Under the pieces are notes generated by a model. It saw only the letters and a program-made list of their open reading frames with translations, made no database searches and was not told where the DNA came from. Positions 30,885 to 37,278 of a stretch of DNA of 37,278 bases are shown one piece after another. The stretch is from positions 1 to 37,278 of the forward strand of contig JAHBYM010000012.1 of the NCBI GenBank assembly GCA_019635975.1, in the 5' to 3' direction. Made by a program: the position numbers and the translations under genes. The stretch is from Parvibaculum sp. Its GTDB lineage: Bacteria; Pseudomonadota; Alphaproteobacteria; Parvibaculales; Parvibaculaceae. Every line of letters starts with the position of its first letter. Positions within the stretch are counted from its first letter, which is position 1.

Positions 30885-31943
30885 CTACTGCATCAATTCA
30901 ATCGTCTCGTGGATATGCGGGATGGCGTCTTCGGCTGCTTCCTCGCCGAGACGGATCAGTTCGTCGGCGTGGTCGAAGTCGAGCAGGCTCAGATGGCCGA
31001 CTTTCGGCGCGATCATCACGTCGGGCGGGTCGCCGGCCATGCGCATGCGGCCGAGCCGATCCTGAACGATGTTGAGCGAGGCCAGCATCACGCTGGCGAT
31101 GCCGGGGCCGCGCTTGCGGCCACCGATGACGCGGCGCATCAGCTCCTGTTCGGGCGTCTTCTTCCAGCGCAGGGTTTTCAGCTTTTCGCGGATGCGGGCG
31201 GCGACGGGCGTGGCTTCGCCCTGCGTCAGCGAGGCATCTTCCTCCGCGGTCGTTTCCTCCTCGATGCGTTCCTGCAATTCGCGGAAGAGTTCGTCTTCCG
31301 GCAGGGCGGGCGGCGCGCCGCCGATATAGCCGGGGAAACGCGCGGACCGGGTCTGGCGATGGATCGAGGGGTCGAAGGGATCGTTGTTGAGATTGACCGC
31401 AATGACGACACGGGCGCCGAGCGCGCGGGCGACCGAAACCGGCACGGGGTTGACCAGCGCGCCGTCGATCAGCCAGCGGCCGTCGACGGCAACGGGTGCG
31501 AAGACGCCGGGCAGCGCATAGGAGGCGCGGATCGCCTGGGTGAGATCGCCCTTGTGCAGCCAGAGTTCGTGGCCGGTGGTCAGTTCGGTGGCGACGCTGA
31601 CAAAGGTGCGTTCCAGGTCTTCAATGCGCAGATCGGCAAGCTGTTCGCGCATCAGTTCGGCGAGTTTCGAGTCTCCGATCAGGCCCGATGAACGGAAGCG
31701 CAGATCGAGCAGGCTCAACATGCGCCGCCGTGTCAGCGAACGGGCGAAATCCTCCAGCGGGTCCAGCCGGTTTGCCACGAGGCAGCCGCCGACAAGCGCG
31801 CCGATCGACGTGCCGGCAACGATGTCGGCTTCGATGCCGGCGCGGGACAGAGCGCGCAGCACGCCGATATGCGTCCATCCGCGCGCGACGCCGGCGCCAA
31901 GGGCGATGCCGATTTTCGGTTTGGGCATGCGAATCGACTTCAT
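30885..31943 (-). CDS. Patatin-like phospholipase (RssA-like)
   Basis: A 352-residue patatin-family lipid acyl hydrolase. The oxyanion region is GAGVARGWTHIGVLRAL (16-32), less Gly-rich than the usual GGGxRG. The nucleophile is Ser46 in GTSIG, and the catalytic dyad Asp160 is in DGALVNPVPVSVARALGA. A charged insert (about 210-245, Glu-rich) and a C-terminal part (LNIVQDRLGRMRMAGDPPDVMIAPKVGHLSLLDFDHADELIRLGEEAA) complete the usual bacterial form. Such enzymes release fatty acids from lipids; the natural lipid is unknown. ATG 31943 or the ATG five codons later are both possible starts. No signal peptide. Confidence 0.88.
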   Translation of the reverse strand: MKSIRMPKPKIGIALGAGVARGWTHIGVLRALSRAGIEADIVAGTSIGALVGGCLVANRLDPLEDFARSLTRRRMLSLLDLRFRSSGLIGDSKLAELMREQLADLRIEDLERTFVSVATELTTGHELWLHKGDLTQAIRASYALPGVFAPVAVDGRWLIDGALVNPVPVSVARALGARVVIAVNLNNDPFDPSIHRQTRSARFPGYIGGAPPALPEDELFRELQERIEEETTAEEDASLTQGEATPVAARIREKLKTLRWKKTPEQELMRRVIGGRKRGPGIASVMLASLNIVQDRLGRMRMAGDPPDVMIAPKVGHLSLLDFDHADELIRLGEEAAEDAIPHIHETIELMQ

Positions 31944-32086
31944 GGTGAAACCCGACGCTTGTCAGACAATGCAACAGCGCCGCCTCGCGGGAAAGGCGAC
32001 GCCGGCTGTATGGGCGGTAAATGTGACCGAATTTCAACGCCGCTCAGCGTTGCGGCAATATGGTGTTTTGCAGTTCTACATGCGAA

Positions 32087-32683
32087 TTAATCTTCGTCTC
32101 GCAATTGGGCTTCGAGTAGGTCGGCGAGATAAGATTCCAAGGCAGAGAATTCAAGATTCCCTTCATCCCAAGCCCGATCCGCTTCTCTCAATGCGGCATA
32201 GTACGGTTCGCGGTTGTCTCTAATGCGCTCCGGCACAGTTTTACGGCCAGGCAGCAAGGTGCCTGCTCGAGCGCAAAGCAAATAGTAGCAGGTAGCCCTT
32301 GCAGTACGTCCGTTTCCTTCAATGAACGGATGAATCCACAGCAATCTCCATAGACCGTATGCCGCCAGCTCTGTCGGTGACCAGTTGAACCAATTTTCGT
32401 GGAGAGTGGAAATGAACCTGTCTATTAGCTCGGGTACGTCTTTGAAATGTGGAGGTTTGTGATTTCCAACGTAAATTGGTTCTTCCCGAAATCTTCCGCC
32501 AAATTGAGAGATGTTGGCGACAGCCACATGGTTCAATGCCCAAAGCACATATTTATCGAACGCTGTGTGGCCTTGGAGCAGTCCAATTTCAATGCAATTG
32601 GTTAGAAGGTCGTATTGTCGAATGAGATTGCGCTCTTGGACCTGCGCATATAGTTCGGGGGATTGTTCCTCAATGACGATCAT
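32087..32683 (-). CDS. Fic-family AMP-transferase toxin-like protein
   Basis: A 198-residue Fic protein. The complete active-site motif HPFIEGNGRTAR (118-129) is present, including the catalytic His and the nucleotide-binding Gly/Asn/Arg residues, so it should transfer AMP or a related group to a target hydroxyl. A Fic flap region (FRFREEPIYVGNHK-like) precedes it. In the N-terminal helix, TNCIEI (28-33) resembles the inhibitory S/T-x-x-x-E-G/N motif, with Ile in the last place. Low GC suggests acquisition. A 70-codon gene ends 33 bp upstream and may be its antitoxin. Start 32683 has GGGGGAG about 9 bases upstream. Confidence 0.88.
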   Translation of the reverse strand: MIVIEEQSPELYAQVQERNLIRQYDLLTNCIEIGLLQGHTAFDKYVLWALNHVAVANISQFGGRFREEPIYVGNHKPPHFKDVPELIDRFISTLHENWFNWSPTELAAYGLWRLLWIHPFIEGNGRTARATCYYLLCARAGTLLPGRKTVPERIRDNREPYYAALREADRAWDEGNLEFSALESYLADLLEAQLRDED

Positions 32684-32716
32684 CGACGAACGCTCCCCCG
32701 GCTTTTGTTTCGCAGA

Positions 32717-32929
32717 TCATGCGACGATTAGACGATTTCGCCTCGAAGCATCACGCGCTGACTCTTTCGTGATGCGGTCGGCTCCGGCGGGCGCGTTGCC
32801 ATAAGCGAAACTTGCACGTTGCTCCTGCAGTTGCTCGTCGGTCACGCCCTTCTGACGTGCTTCTGCAATCAGCGCATCAAGTTGAGGCCTTGGCGGTGCC
32901 TTTGTCAGTGTTGGTTTGCGTGCGGCCAT
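32717..32929 (-). CDS. Candidate Fic antitoxin (small basic protein)
   Basis: A 70-residue protein encoded just before the Fic gene on the same strand, 33 bp apart. Helical segments (LDALIAEARQKGVTDEQLQEQRASFAYGNA) are followed by ADRITKESARDASRRNR. Small proteins with the QRxSFAYGNA...ITKESxR pattern are, to my recollection, common partners of toxin genes. The SFAYGN piece (40-45) resembles the Fic-inhibitory S-x-x-x-E-G/N motif with Gly in place of Glu. Start ATG 32929 has GGGAG upstream. Antitoxin role is inferred from position. Confidence 0.55.
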   Translation of the reverse strand: MAARKPTLTKAPPRPQLDALIAEARQKGVTDEQLQEQRASFAYGNAPAGADRITKESARDASRRNRLIVA

Positions 32930-33104
32930 ATCGGTTGCTCCCAGATAAGGAGTCAGTGTAGCTCCTGAGTCTCATCTATTACAGTGATTTGCGGTATCTT
33001 TTAAGCGCCCCAACGCAACATATTGCGCTTGGAGATTAAATTTTCTCTATATTTATGTCATATATAGCTCGAATGGAGGGGCCCGGGGATAAGGTCGAGG
33101 GGCA

Positions 33105-33542
33105 TCAATCCGCCCGGGTCAATCTCGTTGCGCCGGTGCGTTCGAGCGTGGCGGGGAGCTTGCCGAGCGGCACACGGCGGTAGAAGCAGGCCTTGTAGCC
33201 GACATGGCAGCAGCCGCCGTCGCCGCCGACTTCGACTTTCAGCCAGACCGTGTCCTGATCGCAATCGGTGCGGAGTTCCTTCACGGTCTGGATCTGACCG
33301 CTGGTGTCGCCCTTGTGCCAGAGTTCGTTGCGGCTGCGGCTCCAGTACCAGGCTTCGCCGGTTTCGATGGTGCGGGCCAGCGCCTCGGCGTTCATCCAGG
33401 CGACCATCAGCAGTTCGCCCGTATTCGCATCCGTCGTGACGGCGGTGATGAGGCCATCGCGGTCGAATTTCGGCGCGAAGGCCGCGCCTTCCTCGATTTC
33501 CTGCGCCGTGCCGCGCGGTGCGAAGGGGGATGTGCCTGTCAT
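33105..33542 (-). CDS. hisI: Phosphoribosyl-AMP cyclohydrolase (histidine biosynthesis)
   Basis: A 145-residue HisI, the enzyme that hydrolyses the adenine ring of phosphoribosyl-AMP in the third step of histidine synthesis. The metal-binding DCDQD (93-97) and zinc cysteines in [15 protein letters not shown] (Cys111 and Cys119 region) are all present, as is [21 protein letters not shown]. It lacks the HisE pyrophosphohydrolase domain, as in most alphaproteobacteria. Cytoplasmic. It lies downstream of folE, with a terminator between them. Start ATG 33542; the first 25 residues vary in the family. Confidence 0.95.
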   Translation of the reverse strand: MTGTSPFAPRGTAQEIEEGAAFAPKFDRDGLITAVTTDANTGELLMVAWMNAEALARTIETGEAWYWSRSRNELWHKGDTSGQIQTVKELRTDCDQDTVWLKVEVGGDGGCCHVGYKACFYRRVPLGKLPATLERTGATRLTRAD

Positions 33543-33560
33543 GTCCTGTTCCTGAATTGA

Positions 33561-33596
33561 AAAGGCCCCGCCATTCAGATGAAGGCGGGGCCTCTT
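33561..33596 (-). terminator. Intrinsic terminator of folE
   Basis: AGGCCCCGCC (33563-33572) pairs with GGCGGGGCCT (33584-33593), 11-base loop; on the minus strand TTTT follows. It separates folE from hisI, so hisI has its own promoter or depends on readthrough. Confidence 0.8.
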
Positions 33597-33620
33597 GTCA
33601 AAACCTGCGTCTCGACTGGC

Positions 33621-34256
33621 TCAGTATCCGCGGATCATCTGCATGAAACGGGCTTCCATCCGCGGATCGTCGCGGAAGACGCCGGTGAACTGCGTGGTGA
33701 TGGTGGCGACGTCGGGCTTCTTGATGCCGCGCGTCGTCATGCATTGATGCTTCGCCTCGATCAGGATGGCGACGCCCTGCGGCTGCAGCGCGGCGTTGAT
33801 CGTGTCGGCGATCTGCGCCGTCATGGTTTCCTGCGTCTGCAGGCGGCGGGCGAAGATCTCGATGACGCGGGCGAGCTTGGAAATGCCCACGACCTTCCTG
33901 GTCGGCACATAGGCGATATGCGCGCGGCCGAGAATGGCGACCATGTGGTGCTCGCAATGCGACTCGATGTTGATGTCGCGCAACATCACCATGTCGTTGT
34001 AACCCTCGACTTCCTCGAAGGTGCGGCTCAATTCCTTGAAGGGGTCTTCGTTGTAGCCCTCGAAGAATTCCTCATAGGCGCGCACGACGCGGCCGGGCGT
34101 GTCGATCAGGCCCTCGCGGTCGGGGTTGTCGCCGGCCCATGCGATGAGGGTGCGGACGGCGGCTTCGGCCTCTTCGCGGCTCGGCTTTTCAACGGCAGAC
34201 AGGCGGTCGTCCTCCGTCCGGGCCCGGAGCCCATCAACTACAGCATTCATGTCCAT
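33621..34256 (-). CDS. folE: GTP cyclohydrolase I (folate/pterin biosynthesis)
   Basis: A 211-residue type I GTP cyclohydrolase, the first enzyme of tetrahydrofolate synthesis (GTP to dihydroneopterin triphosphate). Zinc ligands are Cys101 in ESHCEHH, His104 and Cys172 in [10 protein letters not shown]. The substrate region [27 protein letters not shown] is intact, as is the end [25 protein letters not shown]. This is the zinc enzyme (FolE), not the metal-alternative FolE2. Cytoplasmic decamer in known relatives. Start 34256 or the Met two codons later both fit. A terminator follows. Confidence 0.95.
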   Translation of the reverse strand: MDMNAVVDGLRARTEDDRLSAVEKPSREEAEAAVRTLIAWAGDNPDREGLIDTPGRVVRAYEEFFEGYNEDPFKELSRTFEEVEGYNDMVMLRDINIESHCEHHMVAILGRAHIAYVPTRKVVGISKLARVIEIFARRLQTQETMTAQIADTINAALQPQGVAILIEAKHQCMTTRGIKKPDVATITTQFTGVFRDDPRMEARFMQMIRGY

Positions 34257-34530
34257 TCGACCAATCTCGTTAGGGGTTTCCCGGCAGCTTGTCCTCTACG
34301 TGGAGGGCCGGCATCCGGTTCAAGTCACGGGCTGAATTCCCCATCGAAATCCCGAGGAAAGCCGCCCGTTTTGCCCATCAAGCACGGGGTCTTATGCCAT
34401 GCTGAAGCTGATGTGACATCGTCTCAACCATGCATATAGCCTTGCGGAAACGGCCTATCAAGACCCGCAGGACAGCGAGGCGGCGCAAAATGCGGCAGAC
34501 GGCGGGGCCGGTTGGTTAATTCTTAAAGGC
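34257..34530. promoter_or_regulatory. Divergent region upstream of folE and the cysS leader
   Basis: About 270 bp with no gene I believe. It should carry the folE promoter (minus) and lead into the cysS promoter (plus, 34531). I see no confident operator or riboswitch. Confidence 0.3.
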
Positions 34531-34559
34531 TTGCCGGGCAGGATGGGCTCGCTTAATAA
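34531..34559 (+). promoter_or_regulatory. Sigma70-like promoter of the cysS transcript
   Basis: TTGCCG (34531-34536), 17-base spacer, TAATAA (34554-34559). A start near 34566 would give a leader of about 200 bases before cysS, containing the Cys-rich ORF and the hairpins. Confidence 0.6.
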
Positions 34560-34570
34560 AGGGCACGAAG

Positions 34571-34590
34571 CGCTCCCGCAGGCGGGAGCG
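34571..34590 (+). other. Perfect hairpin at the 5' end of the cysS leader
   Basis: CGCTCCCGC (34571-34579) pairs with GCGGGAGCG (34582-34590) with only two bases between, so the real loop is larger after end-fraying. It lies just after the inferred transcription start and before the leader ORF, and could stabilise the RNA. Confidence 0.5.
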
Positions 34591-34617
34591 ATTCGCGGAT
34601 TTCGGAGATTTCGGGCC

Positions 34618-34704
34618 ATGGTTCGCCTGACGACATGTTGTCGAACTTCGCCGACCACGGGTGGCACGACCACCCGTTGCGCGGCCGGCTGTCCGGCCGC
34701 CTGA
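34618..34704 (+). CDS. Cys-rich leader peptide upstream of cysS
   Basis: A 28-codon ORF starting [11 protein letters not shown] and ending in AAGCPAA before TGA at 34702. Four of its 28 codons are Cys (7, 8, 21, 25), with codons 7-8 in tandem. GGAGA lies nine bases before its ATG. It sits 58 bp upstream of cysS, behind a promoter and among perfect hairpins (34657-34677, 34681-34700, 34705-34724). This is the layout of a ribosome-stalling attenuator sensing charged tRNA-Cys. The alternative pairing of 34681-34686 with 34721-34726 gives mutually exclusive structures. Not a Cys-bearing structural gene as far as I can see. Confidence 0.55.
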   Translation: MVRLTTCCRTSPTTGGTTTRCAAGCPAA

Positions 34705-34726
34705 GGCCCGTCGTCGCACGGGCCGC
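34657..34726 (+). promoter_or_regulatory. Consecutive perfect hairpins, candidate cysS attenuator
   Basis: Stem B: ACGGGTGG (34657-34664) with CCACCCGT (34670-34677). Stem C: GCGGCCGG (34681-34688) with CCGGCCGC (34693-34700). Stem D: GGCCCG (34705-34710) with CGGGCC (34719-34724). GCGGCC of C can instead pair with GGCCGC at 34721-34726, disrupting D. B and C lie within the leader ORF, and D starts directly after its stop codon. There is no T-run, so control may be translational or Rho-based. Confidence 0.5.
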
Positions 34727-34762
34727 ACCCCGCGAAGCCCCGACGACATAAAGGCCTGCCCG

Positions 34763-36166
34763 ATGAACGCCCAACCCAACCGACACAAGCTCGTTCTCTA
34801 CAACACGCTGACGCGCCAGAAGGAAATCTTCGAGCCCGCGGACCCTGCGCGCGTGACGATGTATGTGTGCGGGCCGACGGTCTACAACCACGCCCATATC
34901 GGCAATGCGCGGCCGGCCGTGGTGTTCGACGTGCTGGCGCGGTTGCTCAGGCGGCTCTACCCGCATGTGGTTTATGCGCGCAACATCACCGATATCGAGG
35001 ACAAGATCATCGCCGCCGCGAAAGAGCAGGGCGTCGAGATTTCGGTCGTGACCGAGAAATACGCGCAGATCTATCGCGACGACATGGGCGTGCTCGGCGT
35101 GTTGCGGCCCGACCTCGAGCCGAAAGCGACGGAGAGTGTCGCCGAGATGATCTCGATGATGGAGCGCCTCATCGCCAGCGGCAACGCCTATGCGGCGGAG
35201 GGGCATGTGCTCTTTCACGTACCGAGCTTTGCCGGATACGGGAAGTTGTCGGGGCGGGACCGCGACGACATGATCGCGGGCGCGCGGGTCGAAGTGGCGC
35301 CGTATAAAAAAGACCCGGCCGATTTCGTGCTGTGGAAGCCGAGTACGCCCGACCAGCCCGGCTGGGACAGCCCCTGGGGACGCGGGCGGCCCGGCTGGCA
35401 TATCGAATGCTCGGCGATGATCGAGAAGCATCTCGGCCAGACCATCGACATTCATGGCGGCGGCATCGACCTGCAGTTTCCGCATCACGAGAACGAGCTG
35501 GCGCAATCGACATGCACGCATGGGGCGCCGCTGGCGCGGTTCTGGCTGCATAACGGCTTCGTCAACATGGGCGCCGAGAAGATGTCGAAGTCGCTCGGCA
35601 ATGTGCTGCTGGTGCACGATCTGATCGGCCAGGCGCCCGGCGAGGCGATCCGGCTGGCGCTGTTGAACGCGCATTACCGGCAGCCGCTCGACTGGACGGA
35701 AGAGGGGCTGGCGCAGGCGAAGCGCATGCTCGACCGGCTTTACGGCGCGCTCAAGGGGCTCGCCGACGTCAAATCCGAGCCGACCAACGATGCGGCGCCG
35801 GACGAGTTCATGGCGGCGCTGACCGACGATCTCAACACGCCGAAAGCGCTGGCGGTGCTGTTCGATCTCGCCAAACAGGCCAATACCGCGACCGATCCCG
35901 GCACGCGGGCGCAGCTCAAGGCGGCGCTGATCGGCGCGGGGCGGCTGATCGGCTTGCTCGAAATGACGCCCGAGGCCTGGTTTGCAGGCGCGGGGGCGGC
36001 TTCCCATATCGATGGGGATGAGGTCGAACGGCTGATCGCGGCGCGCAATGCGGCGCGCAAGGCCAAGGATTTCGCCGAGGCCGACCGCATCCGCGGCGCG
36101 CTTGCCGATATGGGCGTGGCGATTGAAGATGGACCGCAAGGCACAAGCTGGAGAGTGGCGGGCTAG
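34763..36166 (+). CDS. cysS: Cysteinyl-tRNA synthetase
   Basis: A 467-residue class I cysteinyl-tRNA synthetase, which charges tRNA-Cys. The HIGH-type motif is HAHIGNA (43-49) and the KMSKS motif is at about 273-277. The zinc/cysteine-binding residues include Cys36 in VCGPTVYN, the Cys in WHIECSAM and the HH in QFPHHENE. The C-terminal helical DALR-like domain follows, ending with [28 protein letters not shown]. Cytoplasmic. ATG 34763 has AAAGG 8 bases upstream. The leader upstream contains a Cys-rich ORF, so it is likely feedback-regulated by charged tRNA-Cys. Directly followed by the IscU-like gene. Confidence 0.96.
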   Translation: MNAQPNRHKLVLYNTLTRQKEIFEPADPARVTMYVCGPTVYNHAHIGNARPAVVFDVLARLLRRLYPHVVYARNITDIEDKIIAAAKEQGVEISVVTEKYAQIYRDDMGVLGVLRPDLEPKATESVAEMISMMERLIASGNAYAAEGHVLFHVPSFAGYGKLSGRDRDDMIAGARVEVAPYKKDPADFVLWKPSTPDQPGWDSPWGRGRPGWHIECSAMIEKHLGQTIDIHGGGIDLQFPHHENELAQSTCTHGAPLARFWLHNGFVNMGAEKMSKSLGNVLLVHDLIGQAPGEAIRLALLNAHYRQPLDWTEEGLAQAKRMLDRLYGALKGLADVKSEPTNDAAPDEFMAALTDDLNTPKALAVLFDLAKQANTATDPGTRAQLKAALIGAGRLIGLLEMTPEAWFAGAGAASHIDGDEVERLIAARNAARKAKDFAEADRIRGALADMGVAIEDGPQGTSWRVAG

Positions 36167-36670
36167 ATGCTCAACGAGATCTACAACAAGCGCATTCTCG
36201 AACTTGCGGCGGATATTCCGTTCAGCGAGCGCTTGTCCGCGCCCGACGCCTCGGCGACGGCGGTGTCGAAGCTGTGCGGTTCGAAGGTGACGGTCGATGT
36301 GAAGCTCGACGCTGACGGCCGGGTCGCGGACTACGGCGCGGATGTGAAGGCTTGTGCGCTCGGGCAGGCGTCGTCCTCCATCATGGCGCGGCATGTGATC
36401 GGCGCGAGCGCCGCCGAGCTGCACGAAGTCGGCGCGGCGATGCGGGCGATGCTGAAAGAGGGCGCCGCGCCGCCGCGCGAGATTTTCGGCGGCAAGTGGA
36501 AAGACCTCGAAGTGCTGGAGCCGGTGCGCGACTACAAGGCGCGCCATGCCTCGACGCTATTGGTGTTCGACGCGGTGGAGGAGGCGGTGGAGACCGCGCT
36601 TGCCGCCAAACGGGGGAGTGGGACTGCCGCGCAGACCGGGACCGCCACTAGCACCGGCCCGGCCGCCTGA
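36167..36670 (+). CDS. IscU/NifU_N-like iron-sulfur scaffold family protein with altered third ligand
   Basis: A 167-residue protein of the NifU N-terminal/IscU family, which builds iron-sulfur clusters on three cysteines. Two are present: Cys37 (KLCGSK) and Cys63 (KACALGQASSS). The third position, HCS in IscU, is His127-Ala128-Ser here (ARHAST), so a normal cluster site is incomplete. The last 25 residues are Thr/Ala/Gly-rich. Its ATG follows the cysS stop directly, so it is on the same transcript. A scaffold, transfer or regulatory role is possible, fed by cysteine. Cytoplasmic. Confidence 0.85.
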   Translation: MLNEIYNKRILELAADIPFSERLSAPDASATAVSKLCGSKVTVDVKLDADGRVADYGADVKACALGQASSSIMARHVIGASAAELHEVGAAMRAMLKEGAAPPREIFGGKWKDLEVLEPVRDYKARHASTLLVFDAVEEAVETALAAKRGSGTAAQTGTATSTGPAA

Positions 36671-36717
36671 AGCGCCGGGCCCGGCCGCTCCCGCGTTTCC
36701 GCCCGGGCGGCTTTTTT
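36661..36717 (+). terminator. Terminator-like sequence after the IscU-like gene
   Basis: The GC-rich sequence GCCGCC...CCGGGC on the left can pair with GCCCGGGCGGC (36701-36711) with a bulge, followed directly by a T6 run (36712-36717). This fits an intrinsic terminator of the cysS transcript, though the stem is imperfect. Confidence 0.6.
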
Positions 36718-36813
36718 CCAGACGAATCAATCGGATCGCAGACGTGGCGGTTTCCGCCTCGGTTGTGCGCCCTCCGATTAAAAGCTAACAAGTGCGTGTA
36801 ACTTTGGTTTGTC

Positions 36814-36858
36814 GCGTTTTCGAACCGCAAAAGTGGAGTCCACTTTTGCTGAAAACGC
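36814..36858. repeat. Short nested palindromic repeat
   Basis: GCGTTTTC (36814-36821) and GAAAACGC (36851-36858) enclose GCAAAAGTGGA-g-TCCACTTTTGC (36827-36849), two nested perfect inverted repeats. It resembles short dispersed palindromes common in Rhizobiales-type genomes. It lies just before yidD. Confidence 0.65.
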
Positions 36859-36876
36859 TTCCCGACGTGGTTTCCC

Positions 36877-37194
36877 ATGCGGCGCGACCTCCTTTCGCTC
36901 CCGATGCGCGGCCTGATCCGGTTCTATCAGTGGTTCATTTCGCCGCTGCTGGGGCCCTCCTGCCGCCATCTGCCGACCTGCTCGGACTACACAATGCAGG
37001 CGATGGAGCGGCATGGCGGGTGGCGCGGTTTCTGGATGGGGCTTGCGCGCATCGCGCGGTGCCACCCCTGGGGCAGCCACGGCTTCGACCCGGTGCCGGA
37101 GCGGCTGGAGGACCAGCCCGTCTGGGCGCCGTGGCGATACGGGCGTTGGCGGATGCCGCCGGCGCCGCCGGAATGCACGCACGGAACGCATTGA
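36877..37194 (+). CDS. yidD: Membrane protein insertion efficiency factor YidD
   Basis: A 105-residue YidD-family protein. The signature is complete: LIRFYQWFISPLLGPSCRHLPTCSDYTMQAMERHGGWRGFWMGLARIARCHPWGSHGFDPVPE. Three conserved cysteines are in SCRHLPTCSDY and RCHPW. YidD helps YidC/Sec insert membrane proteins and lies at the inner membrane through an amphipathic helix. The C-terminus is Pro-rich and longer than the core. Start ATG 36877; the SD is weak. thrS follows 10 bp later, so co-transcription is likely. Confidence 0.9.
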   Translation: MRRDLLSLPMRGLIRFYQWFISPLLGPSCRHLPTCSDYTMQAMERHGGWRGFWMGLARIARCHPWGSHGFDPVPERLEDQPVWAPWRYGRWRMPPAPPECTHGTH

Positions 37195-37204
37195 GAGAAA
37201 GACA

Positions 37205-37278
37205 ATGATCAAGCTGAAACTTCCCGACGGTTCCGTTCGTGAACATGAGAAACCGCTCGACGGGCTCGCCTTCGCCGA
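37205..37278 (+). CDS. thrS: Threonyl-tRNA synthetase, N-terminal fragment (runs off the right edge)
   Basis: ATG 37205 with GAGAGAAAGAC upstream opens a frame to the window end. It begins MIKLKLPDGSVREHEKPLDG, the start of the TGS domain of threonyl-tRNA synthetase, which helps bind tRNA. Only 24 residues are visible, so the call rests on this pattern and the context beside yidD. Confidence 0.75.
   Translation, partial: MIKLKLPDGSVREHEKPLDGLAFA

Noticed and set aside
33536-33556. CTGTCAT next to CTGTTCC at the hisI start as a Pho box
   Set aside because: The spacing is 10 rather than 11 bp, the second unit is poor, and it overlaps the hisI coding start on the wrong strand.
34257-34762. T-box riboswitch before cysS
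   Set aside because: No T-box sequence or antiterminator; T-boxes are mainly in Gram-positive bacteria, and the Cys leader ORF explains the structure better.
34553-36547. 664-codon minus-strand open frame opposite cysS
   Set aside because: Shadow of cysS and the IscU-like gene; composition is His/Arg-rich and no ribosome-binding site is seen.

Overview
The window is GC-rich, tightly packed DNA, probably from an alphaproteobacterium of the order Hyphomicrobiales, perhaps Parvibaculum-like. That placement is an inference from gene content and style: several crotonases, a GMC alcohol dehydrogenase, a carotenoid oxygenase, BTLCP and PAS_5 proteins, a CsgG/HfaB-like lipoprotein, and palindromic intergenic repeats. 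I see no rRNA, tRNA, CRISPR array or complete insertion sequence.

Layout. 0-10 kb: a cut-off membrane protein, a Tat-exported PhoX-family phosphatase, gamma carbonic anhydrase coupled to a DUF192 protein, three crotonase paralogues, a SlyD-type isomerase, a GYF_2 protein and a BTLCP lipoprotein. 10-14 kb: a tandem PilZ protein, a GMC oxidoreductase with a clear terminator, a small membrane protein and a PAS_5 protein. 14-20.5 kb: a block of exported proteins, namely an Asn-rich repeat protein, a secreted protein split by an in-frame stop, further unknown secreted proteins, two DUF2147 paralogues and an HfaB/CsgG-like lipoprotein. 20.7-27 kb: a DsbA-fold isomerase overlapping a rhomboid protease, DUF4389, a TetR regulator divergent from a carotenoid oxygenase with a promoter-overlapping operator, an orphan tandem Pho box, and the coupled GDYXXLXY/DUF2157 pair. 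27-30.1 kb: a visibly AT-richer island bounded by imperfect direct repeats of about 120 bp, with two unknown exported proteins, a small ORF and gene debris. 30.2-33 kb: a CBS protein, a cloverleaf-like palindromic repeat, a patatin-like phospholipase and a Fic module with a candidate antitoxin. 33-37.3 kb: hisI, folE, cysS, an IscU-like scaffold, yidD and the start of thrS.

The strongest new observations are regulatory. (1) A short ORF upstream of cysS has a good ribosome-binding site and four cysteine codons among 28. It lies among perfect hairpins and behind a sigma70-like promoter, so it looks like a cysteine-sensing leader peptide. (2) Four CTGTCA repeats spaced exactly 11 bp form a textbook tandem Pho box in a convergent intergenic region with no obvious target gene. 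It is followed by a perfect hairpin, raising the possibility of a phosphate-regulated small RNA. (3) A secreted protein has its signal peptide separated from its body by one in-frame TAA. (4) An HfaB/CsgG-like secretion lipoprotein and an Asn-rich exported protein lie in one secretome block, suggesting a surface fibre or holdfast-anchoring function.

All calls come from reading the sequence and recalled family knowledge. No database search was run.
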